Below, in pieces: positions 1-7,503 of a stretch of 64,000 bases of DNA. The stretch lies in NCBI GenBank assembly GCA_019456145.1, contig VRUL01000001.1, positions 372,001 to 436,000 of the forward strand. Direction: 5' to 3'. Made by a program: the position numbers and the translations under genes. The stretch is from Planctomycetota bacterium (GTDB lineage Bacteria; Planctomycetota; Phycisphaerae; Sedimentisphaerales; Anaerobacaceae). The notes beneath the pieces were generated by a model. That model was not told where the DNA came from. It was given only the letters and a program-made list of their open reading frames with translations, and ran no database searches. Positions within the stretch are counted from its first letter, which is position 1. Every line of letters begins with the position of its first letter.

Positions 1-89
1 AAACACAAAATTTATTTTAGAATTATTTTTTTGAAATTTATGGTATAGGGATTTGTAACAATAGTGAAAATAGGTAATATACGCAAATT

Positions 90-151
90 GTCATTTCGAG
101 CGAAGCCGAGAAATCTGTTTAAATAGACCCATCGACTGCGCTCGGGGTGAC
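90..151. repeat. Imperfect inverted repeat, GTCATTTCGAGCG type
   Basis: The arms at 90-102 (GTCATTTCGAGCG) and 139-151 (CGCTCGGGGTGAC) are complementary except for three central positions. The stretch lies beyond the end of ispA and holds no gene. Related words appear at about 40577-40590 and 43495-43530 (TCCTCGGCTACGCTCGGAATGACA), so this is probably one member of a dispersed palindromic family. Whether it works as a terminator for ispA is unclear, because no T-run follows it directly. Confidence 0.5.
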
Positions 152-217
152 GGCGAGCGGTTGCCTTAATGAAATCCCGCCTAAGGCGGTTAATTTATCC
201 CGTAAAATCTTTTTTTG

Positions 218-1105
218 TTATTTTGTTCTTTCGAGCAGTGCCAGGGCGAGTTGGCCGAGGGTGTCGGCTTTTTTGCCGAAGGGGTCCAGAAGTGCTACGG
301 CTTCATCGGCGAGCTTTTTGGCCAACTGCTTTGATTTTTCAATTCCTACGACCGCAGGATAAGTCATTTTGCCGGCATTAGCGTCTTTGCCGGCTGTCTT
401 GCCTAACTGCTCGCTCGAAGCACACACGTCAAGGATGTCGTCAGCTATCTGGAAGCCGAGGCCAATCTTTAAGCCATATTCAGATAAGGCCTCAAGCTGA
501 CTTTTATTTGCACCTCCACAAACAGCCCCCATTACAGCGGCGCATCTGAAGATCTTAGCGGTCTTATTAATATGGATATCCTGCAGCTCCTGTTGGGTTG
601 CCTGTGTTTTTTTTGCAGGTGCTTTTAAGTCGGCCATCTGGCCGGCAATCATACCGGCGGGCCCGGCGGCCCGGGCCAACTCACGAACCAGCGTTACGGC
701 AACGGCCGGCCCGTCAATTTCTTCGGCCAGAATCTCAAAGGCCAGCGTCAAAAGGGCATCTCCTGTCAGTATAGCCGTCGCCTCATCGAAGGCCTTATGG
801 CAGGTCGGTAATCCCCGTCGAAAGTCGTCATTATCGATCGCCGGCAAATCATCGTGTACGAGCGAATAGGTGTGCACCATCTCAATCGCGGCGGCGGCAA
901 TTTCTGCGTTGCGGTTTGTTTTGCCGCTGGCAAGCTCACAGCACCAGAGGACCAACGCCGACCGTATGCGCTTACCCGGAGCAGAAAGGGTATACTTCAT
1001 AGCTTGCATTAAATCGCTGTTAATCCGGGTGTGCCTGGCCAGCAACTGCACCAGGGTGTCATTTACGAATTGGGCCTTCTTTTGTAACAGGGCATTGAAG
1101 TTCAT
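218..1105 (-). CDS. ispA: Polyprenyl synthetase (farnesyl/geranyl diphosphate synthase type)
   Basis: Trans-isoprenyl diphosphate synthase of 295 residues, the usual length of the IspA group. It condenses dimethylallyl/geranyl diphosphate with isopentenyl diphosphate in the cytoplasm to give C15 (possibly C20) prenyl diphosphate for quinones, carriers and hopanoids. The first aspartate-rich motif is HDDLPAIDNDD (about residues 88-98) and the second is FQIADDILDV (about 219-228). The residues between them (GKRIRSAL near the N-terminus, LTGDALL in the middle) also fit the family. The ATG at 1105 matches the expected N-terminus. The gene is divergent from miaA across about 100 bp of A+T-rich spacer. 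Product chain length cannot be decided from sequence alone. Confidence 0.93.
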   Translation of the reverse strand: MNFNALLQKKAQFVNDTLVQLLARHTRINSDLMQAMKYTLSAPGKRIRSALVLWCCELASGKTNRNAEIAAAAIEMVHTYSLVHDDLPAIDNDDFRRGLPTCHKAFDEATAILTGDALLTLAFEILAEEIDGPAVAVTLVRELARAAGPAGMIAGQMADLKAPAKKTQATQQELQDIHINKTAKIFRCAAVMGAVCGGANKSQLEALSEYGLKIGLGFQIADDILDVCASSEQLGKTAGKDANAGKMTYPAVVGIEKSKQLAKKLADEAVALLDPFGKKADTLGQLALALLERTK

Positions 1106-1202
1106 TGACTATTTAGCATTGAGTATTTACGATTGATAATTTGAAAAGACATCATATTTGATAGTAATTGGATAATAGACAATAGTAAATAGAAAATTGA
1201 AA

Positions 1203-2114
1203 ATGGTTCTTATTCTCGGCGTTACGGCCTCTGGAAAGGGTCAGTTGGCGTTTAGTCTGGCCGAGAGCTTAGGTGCTGAAATCATCAGCGTCGACTCGAT
1301 GAAAGTCTATAGACGGATGAACATCGGGACCGGCAAGCCGCCCAAAGAAGCCCGTGAGCGGTTTCGGTACCATTTAATTGACGTAGTTGAGCCGAGTGAT
1401 ACTTTCAACGTGGGGACCTTTTTAGAGCTGGCCAATGATGCAGTAGAGCAGATAAAGAGGCGAAACAGACCGGTTATCGCGGTCGGCGGGACCGCTCTTT
1501 ATATCAAGGCCCTTCTGTATGGCCTTTTCGAAGGCCCGGGAACCGATGAGCACATTCGCGCCGAGTTGCTGGCACGGGCAGAAACCGAAGGCGCCGAACT
1601 GTACCGTGAATTGGTTAAAATCGACCCTGTCGCCGCTGAGCGTATCAGCCCGAATGATACTAAACGAATAATCCGGGCCCTTGAGGTTTATCAAATCAGC
1701 GGCAAGCCCATATCGAGCCTTCAGAAGCAATTCAATGCGGAAGAGCCGTTGCAGAACTGGACGATAATCGGGCTGCGGAGAGAGAAGACCGAAGAGAACA
1801 AGAGGATCAACGCCAGGGTCAAGAGGATGATTGGGGCCGGTCTTGTCGATGAGGTCCAATCTCTGCTTGACGAATCAAAACCATTGGGCCAACAGTCCCG
1901 CTGCGCAATCGGCTACGCCGAGATAATCGATTACCTCTGCGGCCGAATGACTTTGAAGGAAGCAATCGAACTTATCAAGAAGAACACCCGCCGATTCGCC
2001 AAGAGCCAGCGGACATGGTTCCGCAGTTTTAACAACGTCAACTGGCTTGACATTGAGCCTGAAGAGTCGGCGGAAGAAATCCTCAGCCGTGCAAGAACGG
2101 TTGTTGAGAATTGA
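1203..2114 (+). CDS. miaA: tRNA dimethylallyltransferase
   Basis: MiaA transfers a dimethylallyl group to N6 of A37 in tRNAs that read UNN codons. The chain of about 303 residues is typical. Seen: an N-terminal P-loop-like segment GVTASGKG (residues 6-13), ISVDSMKVYR (the D-S-x-Q/K-x-Y catalytic patch), GTGKP, GGTALYIKALLYGL, and RCAIGYAEIIDYL near the C-terminus. The frame is open from a TTG at 1197, but the ATG at 1203 gives the standard N-terminus. The last P-loop residue is Gly where the family normally has Ser or Thr, which is unusual for a nucleotide-binding loop. The gene runs convergently toward the ATP-cone gene and is spaced 43 bp from it. Confidence 0.93.
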   Translation: MVLILGVTASGKGQLAFSLAESLGAEIISVDSMKVYRRMNIGTGKPPKEARERFRYHLIDVVEPSDTFNVGTFLELANDAVEQIKRRNRPVIAVGGTALYIKALLYGLFEGPGTDEHIRAELLARAETEGAELYRELVKIDPVAAERISPNDTKRIIRALEVYQISGKPISSLQKQFNAEEPLQNWTIIGLRREKTEENKRINARVKRMIGAGLVDEVQSLLDESKPLGQQSRCAIGYAEIIDYLCGRMTLKEAIELIKKNTRRFAKSQRTWFRSFNNVNWLDIEPEESAEEILSRARTVVEN

Positions 2115-2157
2115 TAATATGAAGGCAGAGATGGACGGTGAAGGTTATTCGTAGGCT

Positions 2158-2736
2158 CTAAGTTTGTACTTGTAACTGACGCTGAGCGTGGAGAACGGCG
2201 GCGGCATCGCCGAGGACAAGCTGTTTTATCAAACTTGCCGGGACCAGTGTAAGGCCCATATTGAATATTTTTTCCTCAACCATCGAGGCAATCATCCTGG
2301 CTGTTTGCCGTGAAACGTCATGCTTTTGGACCAGGTCGTTGACTATTATGGACTTTTCCCACCGAGACCTGCTGTCGACATTCCCGGAGTTGCAGAGCAT
2401 CTCAGCGTCGGCCAGCTCTTTGATGTCAACCGAGACAACCTCAATCCTTGATCGTTTCAGCTTCCGCTCGAAATGGCGTTCGCTCAAGACCACTGCGGCT
2501 TGTTCATATTGTGTTTCAGTGAGAACGGCCTTTATTATGGAAAAGATTTCGCTGCTGGTTACACTTCTGCGGTTTTGGCTTTGATAGAGAAAATATGTCA
2601 CGACCTCCGCGAGCTCTTCGGCGGCGTAAATGTCCGGCTGGTCAATCCTGGTAAGTGCGTTGCTGATAGTCCCCATGATTTTGGTGTGCAGGTATTCTTC
2701 GACACTGCCGTCTGTCTTTATGACTTTAAGCTGCAT
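2158..2736 (-). CDS. ATP-cone domain protein
   Basis: Protein of 192 residues that begins with an ATP-cone-like fold: VIKTDGSVEEYLHTKIMGTISNAL, with the lysine/aspartate opening and the later segment TSSEIFSIIKAVL. ATP cones bind ATP/dATP and gate ribonucleotide reductases or NrdR. The second half (RSRWEKSIIVNDLVQKHDVSRQTARMIAS) has no catalytic motif I recognise but looks helical, and SRQTARMIASMVEEKI resembles a helix-turn-helix or a second cone. A perfect GGAGG precedes the ATG by about 9 nt. It lies 86 bp downstream of nrdR on the same strand, so the two are probably cotranscribed. A role as a second nucleotide-sensing regulator is an inference. Confidence 0.75.
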   Translation of the reverse strand: MQLKVIKTDGSVEEYLHTKIMGTISNALTRIDQPDIYAAEELAEVVTYFLYQSQNRRSVTSSEIFSIIKAVLTETQYEQAAVVLSERHFERKLKRSRIEVVSVDIKELADAEMLCNSGNVDSRSRWEKSIIVNDLVQKHDVSRQTARMIASMVEEKIFNMGLTLVPASLIKQLVLGDAAAVLHAQRQLQVQT

Positions 2737-2822
2737 TTGTATGCCCTCCTACTTGTCCGTGATAAAATTTAACATCGCCGATCGCCTCGATCCATCCATG
2801 GCTGCAATGCAGCAGATACTTT

Positions 2823-3320
2823 CTATTTTTTATAATTGAAGAGCGTTGGCTGCTCAATAGGCCCTGCTTCAGCAATAACTTGGCTGACTTCCTCGATTAG
2901 TTCACCTGCATCCCTGAAGTCGCGATAGACACTTGCAAAACGAATATACGCAACCTTGTCGACCGCACTGAGATGCTTTATTACACTTTCACCGATGAAA
3001 GCTGATGAGACCTCCTTGTCAAACTTCCGGAATATATTTTCTTCTACTTTTTCGGCTATTTGTTGAATCTGTTGAGCCGAGACAGGTCTCTTATAACAAG
3101 CCTTCTGCAAACCTGCAACGATTTTTTCCCTGTCATAAGGTACGCGCGAGCTGTCTTTTTTGACGACGCAAAGCTTAAAGCTATCGCCTATCTTTTCATA
3201 GGTTGTAAACCGCTTGTTGCACACCAGGCACTGGCGTCTACGTCTGATTATTCGCCCGGCATCACTTGAGCGTGAATCCACAACCCTGTCGCGGTCTTCC
3301 TTGCAAAAGGGACATCTCAC
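2823..3320 (-). CDS. nrdR: Transcriptional repressor NrdR
   Basis: NrdR represses ribonucleotide reductase genes when dATP is bound. Seen: an N-terminal zinc ribbon with CPFC and CLVC cysteine pairs, the R-rich DNA-binding segment GRIIRRRRQ, and an ATP cone beginning FKLCVVKKDSSRVPYDREKIVAGL. I chose the GTG at 3318-3320 because it gives the canonical V/M-R-C-P-F-C N-terminus and because GAGGTG sits 10 nt upstream. The frame stays open to a TTG at 3338, but that TTG overlaps the Shine-Dalgarno sequence. The resulting 165 residues are near the family norm of about 150-160. A candidate NrdR box lies upstream at 3386-3401, which suggests autoregulation. No ribonucleotide reductase gene is in the window. 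Confidence 0.93.
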   Translation of the reverse strand: MRCPFCKEDRDRVVDSRSSDAGRIIRRRRQCLVCNKRFTTYEKIGDSFKLCVVKKDSSRVPYDREKIVAGLQKACYKRPVSAQQIQQIAEKVEENIFRKFDKEVSSAFIGESVIKHLSAVDKVAYIRFASVYRDFRDAGELIEEVSQVIAEAGPIEQPTLFNYKK

Positions 3321-3385
3321 AAGCCAGGCCCACCTCAATCCCGATTTATAGGGACAACAAACATTATTTTCAACTGGTCAGGGCA

Positions 3386-3401
3386 ACACCATATATTGCT
3401 A
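3386..3401. promoter_or_regulatory. Candidate NrdR box
   Basis: ACACCATATATTGCTA fits the published 16-bp NrdR-box pattern (acaCwAtATaTwGtgt as I recall it) at most positions, including the central ATATAT and the CxA...TTG core. It lies about 65 bp upstream of the nrdR start. NrdR boxes usually come as pairs two or three helical turns apart; I could not find a convincing second box, which lowers confidence. Confidence 0.4.
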
Positions 3402-3577
3402 TTGAGCATATTCTAAGAGCAACATGTAGTATGTCAAAGAAATTTTTGCATCAAGGAGATAATGGGATGAACCGTAGGTTGTTAAGTTTTTCTTTGGGGT
3501 GGCTTAATTTGTGGCTGTATAAGCAGTAACGTGAAAATCTTAAAAAAACTCACAGCTTTTTTGGGGTGTAATTTTTG

Positions 3578-3611
3578 AAAAAAAAGGCCCCTGCGCCCTG
3601 CCGCAGGGGCC
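3578..3611 (-). terminator. Intrinsic terminator of the putative ncRNA
   Basis: On the minus strand a perfect 10-bp GC-rich stem (3586-3595 with 3602-3611, arms GGCCCCTGCG on the plus strand) with a 6-nt loop is followed by eight uridines (3578-3585). This is the strongest intrinsic terminator I see in the window. Confidence 0.85.
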
Positions 3612-3804
3612 CAACTCGGAAAGAAACTTATACCCCCCCCGAAGAGTTCAGTTCCAATTCCTATGGAATGCGAAAGCATTGTTTTCTGTCGCTTCCTGCA
3701 AATTGTCGACAAGCAGGATTATTAAATCGGGCCAACGACGTCAATCCACATGGGGGTGTAATTAACTTAGCTGGGTTTGTCGTTTTTAAGTTCGGCCCAA
3801 GCTC
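3578..3804 (-). ncRNA. Putative structured non-coding RNA, about 227 nt
   Basis: This is an intergenic unit with a plausible promoter, several hairpins and a strong intrinsic terminator, and no convincing ORF. Read on the minus strand from about 3804: GGGCC pairs with GGCCC across a long domain, with an inner stem AACGAC/GTCGTT. A CCTGC/GCAGG hairpin follows, then AATGC-TTTC-GCATT, then TTCC-ATA-GGAA, and finally the terminator. I could not match it to 6S RNA, SRP RNA, tmRNA or a known riboswitch. It lies between nrdR and tcmP on the tcmP strand, about 210 nt beyond the tcmP stop. It could instead be an unrecognised 6S-type RNA or a long 3' UTR processing product. The rest of this 694-bp gene-free stretch (3321-3577 and 3840-4014) shows nothing else clear. 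Confidence 0.55.
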
Positions 3805-3810
3805 AATTAA

Positions 3811-3839
3811 AGTATACTATACAAATCGCGAGGGTACAA
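3811..3839 (-). promoter_or_regulatory. Sigma-70-type promoter of the putative ncRNA
   Basis: On the minus strand a TTGTAC (-35-like, 3834-3839) and a TATACT (-10, 3811-3816; five of six consensus bases) are separated by 17 bp. The start would fall near 3804. The -10 region is palindromic (GTATAGTATAC) and shares 11 bases with the PadR operator at 35648-35674. Confidence 0.5.
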
Positions 3840-4014
3840 ACCAGGCCCATCGCTTTTTTGGGATTTACCGGAGGCCGATAAAATTGTCTTGATTCGTAGA
3901 TGAGGGGATGCGTGAATGGGTAGATGAGGCGGTTAGGAAGGGGAAATTTGTTGACGGGAATGGGGGTTTTGGAGATTCTCTAAGCTTCAAACTTAAAAGT
4001 GCGATGGATGTTGT

Positions 4015-5199
4015 TCAGTTAGATTTTCTGGCAGCGAAGATTTTGACATTATCGTTAATTCTAACCTTTCCAGTTTCAGAGCGGAGCTTGCCATCTTTTA
4101 ACATTTGCTCTATGCATCCACGGATGTCTTTATGTGCAAACTGACCAAAGCATTCGCGGATTATATTCAGGATTACGATTCCTCTTTGTGTCGGTTTAGA
4201 AACATATTTCAATATTACTTCAGGAAGTGTTTCGATGTCGGGAACCAAGTCAGTTGGCCTCATTTCAAAAAGGGTGGGTTCTTTTGGTTTTGCTAACTCC
4301 GCGAGTGTTTTGCGACTCTTGACCATTTGGTCGTTCATTAAGATCAATGCATCGGGGTGACGTGATGCAAAGATTAGAAAGTATTTTGGGATAGTATGGT
4401 GAGGTTGCGCTTTGATGGGACTATAGCAGACCTCTTTGAATCTTTTTGACAAGCGAGAACAAACACCTTCGGTCATGTCCAGTACTTTGCTGGAGAAGTT
4501 TGCGGTAGATGAGAGTATTGTTTTCCACCAATCGCCACTAACCACAAGATTCAAACGTTCAATTGAAGGTGGAGTAGCGAAAGGCGCATCTATTTCTTCG
4601 GCGTCTTCAATATCGGGGTCGGATTCAGGAATTGACAGCTTTAGTGCTGCCAGGCCTCTGCGGACAAAACTTGGAGCATTGAAGTTCAAGAGAATCTCAA
4701 TGCTCATGTTGGAAATATTTAAGTGTTGGAAAACGCGATCCATGCGTTCCCATTCAAGGCCCTCAACAGTCCACGGGTCAACATAAAGGAAAACACTATG
4801 GTTTTTTGCTTGTCTCTCAATCTCATCAATGTAATCACCAAATTCTCCGTGGTTGGCAGTTGCAAATGAAAATGACTCAATCGATTTAGTAAGATCCTTA
4901 AAAAGTTCTTCTTCGGACTCTATGCACATTACGGATACATTTACTGAGAGACCCTTAGAAAGTGCTATTTCAACACTTTGGCAAATTATTTGTGGTGATC
5001 CAAGTTCTCCATCACCGAACTTTCCCGGTCCGGCGAAAGCGTCAACAATAAGTATAGGCGCTTTTTGAGTAGCTATCTTTGTGAGGTATGGCGGCAAATA
5101 ACACTCCAAAATAGTGTCTTTTCTTTTAGACCATTGCCGTTTTTTCTCGAAGAATGATTTGTTTGCTTTGTGCCCTATCTTTCTGCCTCCGCATTTCAA
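4015..5199 (-). CDS. tcmP: Three-Cys-motif partner protein TcmP
   Basis: Matches by eye the TcmP family, a protein of unknown function found next to DUF5131/Gp37-Gp68 proteins. Its 394 residues carry FFEKKRQWSKRKDTIL near the N-terminus, a methyltransferase-like motif I (VDAFAGPGKFGDGELGSP, about residues 52-69), CIESEEEL after the next strand (acidic residue at the end of beta-2), and YVDPWTVEGL (about 137-146), which resembles a motif IV DPP-type loop. A Rossmann methyltransferase fold is an inference. The start is a TTG at 5197-5199 with GGAGG just inside it; no in-frame ATG or GTG nearby gives a better N-terminus. The ORF overlaps the 3' end of the DUF5131 gene by 74 bp, implying coupled translation. 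Confidence 0.8.
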   Translation of the reverse strand: MKCGGRKIGHKANKSFFEKKRQWSKRKDTILECYLPPYLTKIATQKAPILIVDAFAGPGKFGDGELGSPQIICQSVEIALSKGLSVNVSVMCIESEEELFKDLTKSIESFSFATANHGEFGDYIDEIERQAKNHSVFLYVDPWTVEGLEWERMDRVFQHLNISNMSIEILLNFNAPSFVRRGLAALKLSIPESDPDIEDAEEIDAPFATPPSIERLNLVVSGDWWKTILSSTANFSSKVLDMTEGVCSRLSKRFKEVCYSPIKAQPHHTIPKYFLIFASRHPDALILMNDQMVKSRKTLAELAKPKEPTLFEMRPTDLVPDIETLPEVILKYVSKPTQRGIVILNIIRECFGQFAHKDIRGCIEQMLKDGKLRSETGKVRINDNVKIFAARKSN

Positions 5200-5914
5200 G
5201 TTTTAGTTGAGTTGGTGTTTGATTCCAAGTACGGCCGTCGAGGGAGCGGCCGTTTTTTTTCTTGTTTGTTCCGCCCCATTGTTTGAAGAAGAAGGGAATA
5301 CCGGCTGCGATAAATTGGTCTCGAATACCGGTAGCCCATTCAGGCTTCATTATTCTTGAGCCGGGCCCGGATTCACCGCCGACAATGCCCCAATCGATGC
5401 CTTTGAGATTGATATCTGGAATTGGGCCAAGGAGCGGCTCAAACGATATGAACTTTATAGCGGCGGGAGTCTGCCTAAGATTATCTATGCGGTAGGTGCA
5501 GTCGGTATTTTCTACAGTAACGCCCATCCATACATTTTGCGGCCAGGGAAGGCTTGTGCTTAATTGAAGCAACCGGCCGGACCGCTTGGTCAATACCTGA
5601 AAGCGATGGTGAGAGGCACGTTGCATAACATCAAAGATTTTCAAGATGAATTCCAACGGCACGTCTTTGTGAAAAAGGTCGCTCATTGAATTAACAAAGA
5701 TTGTGCGAGACCGCTTCCAGTGGAGAGGAGCTTCGATCAGGTGGGGGTGCAGGGTAACACGGAAGCCGTTGGCATAGTTACGGCTGCGAGCGGCTTTGAG
5801 GCGAAGCGCGAAACGCTGGGCGTAACAATTCCTACAGCCGAGACTGATTTTTGTGCAGCCGGTGACCGGATTCCAGGTAGACTCGGTCCATTCGATTTTG
5901 GATTTACTGGCCAT
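5126..5914 (-). CDS. DUF5131 (phage Gp37/Gp68-type) three-Cys-motif protein
   Basis: 262-residue protein beginning MASKSKIEWTESTWNPVTGC, the hallmark opening of the Gp37/Gp68 (DUF5131) family. Cysteines at residues 20, 27 and 30 form C-x6-C-x2-C followed by Tyr, which resembles a radical-SAM cluster loop with altered spacing. Later conserved pieces are FVNSMSDLFH, FQVLTKRSGRL, WMGVTVEN, FISFEPLLGP, WGIVGGESGP and FFFKQWGG. The ATG at 5914 is chosen over an upstream in-frame start (6175) that would add 87 unrelated residues. Its only obvious partner is tcmP, which it overlaps. The family occurs in phages and mobile islands; substrate and function are unknown. An Fe-S cluster and radical chemistry are inferences from the cysteines. 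Confidence 0.85.
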   Translation of the reverse strand: MASKSKIEWTESTWNPVTGCTKISLGCRNCYAQRFALRLKAARSRNYANGFRVTLHPHLIEAPLHWKRSRTIFVNSMSDLFHKDVPLEFILKIFDVMQRASHHRFQVLTKRSGRLLQLSTSLPWPQNVWMGVTVENTDCTYRIDNLRQTPAAIKFISFEPLLGPIPDINLKGIDWGIVGGESGPGSRIMKPEWATGIRDQFIAAGIPFFFKQWGGTNKKKNGRSLDGRTWNQTPTQLKLEMRRQKDRAQSKQIILREKTAMV

Positions 5915-6060
5915 TTGAGTTCCGTTAAGAGAATATGCGGTGAATGATACTACTATGAAGAGTAAAATCAAGCAATAAATTACAAGGCTAAGGTTATTAC
6001 CTTGAGTCCATAGATTTTGGTTCATTGGTGAGTCGATGCGGGATACTCGTGTGCCGAATG

Positions 6061-6621
6061 TTAGGTGCTCGTTGGTAGCTTTTTGCAATGCTCGATAGTC
6101 TTTTTTACCTGCCAGCGGACGAAATGAGGAGCGCCGCAGAGAAAGTAGATTCCGATTACAAGTAGAATCAGCCATTCCAGAATTTGTTCGACAGTTAATA
6201 TCTTTGAAGTAAAAAATTGCCTATACCCAGGTGAAGAGGATGTGCCTTTAGCCATTGCAAGCCTAAGGACGACCAAGATGATTTTTAGGACAAGCCTGTA
6301 GAGACAGAAGAGGCCGGCGACAACTGCAACGAGACGAAATGCTACGGGCAGCCATTGTATTTGGACATCCGGGTCCGGGAGGTCGGGTGTGCCAACGATA
6401 TTCCGGGCCCACTTGTCGCGGTGGTATATGAGCACGTATACACATACGGCAAGACACAGAGAGATAAAGAGGTACAAGACACCAGATAAAATTGAGGATT
6501 TATAGCGAGAACCGGAAAGCAATGCGAAAGGTATCATGATTACGTAAGTGCATATGTGGAAAGCCAAGTATAAGGCAAATCCTGTGAGGACGATTTTTGC
6601 GAGTGAGTGCATTTTATTCAT
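6061..6621 (-). CDS. Hypothetical membrane protein, paralogue B
   Basis: 186-residue protein with about four predicted membrane segments (near residues 9-30, 40-62, 85-110 and 150-170) and a terminal signature LCGAPHFVRWQVKK. The start at 6621 (MNKMHSLAKIVL) is chosen because the upstream neighbour opens in the same way (MTKMQMIAKAGL). It overlaps the end of that neighbour by 8 bp. No domain is recognised. The LCGAPHFVRWQ motif at the end of the last helix is the most distinctive shared feature. About 145 bp of gene-free sequence separates it from DUF5131 downstream. Confidence 0.65.
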   Translation of the reverse strand: MNKMHSLAKIVLTGFALYLAFHICTYVIMIPFALLSGSRYKSSILSGVLYLFISLCLAVCVYVLIYHRDKWARNIVGTPDLPDPDVQIQWLPVAFRLVAVVAGLFCLYRLVLKIILVVLRLAMAKGTSSSPGYRQFFTSKILTVEQILEWLILLVIGIYFLCGAPHFVRWQVKKTIEHCKKLPTST

Positions 6622-7222
6622 TGTCGAATCTTTCTGAATTGATGATGGGCGAGTTTTCGGGTTCTGTTTTTTGCGTGATCGGCTGACATCGGATGGTGCT
6701 GTGTCTGAATTGCCATCGTACAAAATGCGGAGCGCCGCAGAGCAGGTAGACGGCTAATATTAATTTTAGAAAATTGTATATTATTTTGCACCACTTCGAG
6801 AAGGGCATCAGAAGCTGCTTGGGATATCTATCGAATAGAATAATTTCGTTGATAAATGGCCTGATACGTATGGGTACGAGTAAGATGTTTCGTATAGTGG
6901 GAATGGAGGCCGATAGAAGTATGAGGCCGCAGAAGACAGCGGCGACTCGAAGTGAAGAGGACAGCCAGAGGGTATTATCCGCTGGGTTTAACTGGTCGCC
7001 CGGGCCTGCCATTTTGCGGGCCAGACTGTCGTTGTTGAAGATTAAAAAAAATATGATAACCGCGATAAAAACTGCTAATACAGCAAAACATACGATGCCG
7101 ATCAGGGGGGAGGGAATGTTGAAAGAGGGTATGACGTGAGTTAGGTACCAACATAAGTTTACAACGGCGTAGATGCCTAAACTGACGAGACCTGCTTTAG
7201 CGATCATTTGCATTTTGGTCAT
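6614..7222 (-). CDS. Hypothetical membrane protein, paralogue A
   Basis: 202-residue membrane protein and the first gene of a tandem duplicated pair. About four hydrophobic segments are visible (near residues 10-30, 38-65, 85-105 and 155-175). It ends its last helix with LCGAPHFVRWQFRHS, almost the same as the neighbour. The ATG at 7222 has AAAGG about 8 nt upstream; the frame is open to 7420, but that extension runs into a MITE-like element and is not conserved in the paralogue. Function unknown. The overlapping arrangement suggests that the two subunits are made together. Confidence 0.65.
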   Translation of the reverse strand: MTKMQMIAKAGLVSLGIYAVVNLCWYLTHVIPSFNIPSPLIGIVCFAVLAVFIAVIIFFLIFNNDSLARKMAGPGDQLNPADNTLWLSSSLRVAAVFCGLILLSASIPTIRNILLVPIRIRPFINEIILFDRYPKQLLMPFSKWCKIIYNFLKLILAVYLLCGAPHFVRWQFRHSTIRCQPITQKTEPENSPIINSERFDNE

Positions 7223-7318
7223 TCGTTGGCCTTTCCACAGAGGATGAAAGATAGTTATATTGTATGTATAAATTCCGTGGCGTCCAGAAGAATATTTTGG
7301 CGGTATGCGAGATGCTAA

Positions 7319-7490
7319 GAGCCTATCCCAATAACCCGCTCTATCCCTAAGGGAAGCCCGATGCCTGCGTTGTCGGTCAAAAATGTTCTCAACGTGGAGA
7401 AAACCACTTCTGGCGAGCATTTTTGGCCTGCCGCCTTGGCCTCTAACTTTTCGCTCGACCTCATAACGACCCGGTTATTCGGATAAGCTC
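7319..7490. mobile_element. MITE-like element, copy 1 (GAGCCTAT ends)
   Basis: 172-bp element. The left end is GAGCCTATCCCAATAACC and the right end, read inward, is GAGCTTATCCGAATAACC (16 of 18 identical). It is flanked on both sides by TAA (7316-7318 and 7491-7493), a 3-bp direct repeat that looks like a target duplication. An inner inverted repeat (GGTCAAAAATG / CATTTTTGGCC) lets most of the element fold. It encodes no transposase. The ends and the TNA duplication resemble IS5-group elements, which is an inference. A second copy is at 44234-44390. Confidence 0.7.
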
Positions 7491-7503
7491 TAAATAGAGA
7501 ATT

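Noticed and set aside
3482-3712. 76-codon minus-strand ORF across the putative ncRNA
   Set aside because: It reads through the terminator hairpin (PAAGRRGLF), the sign of a spurious frame.
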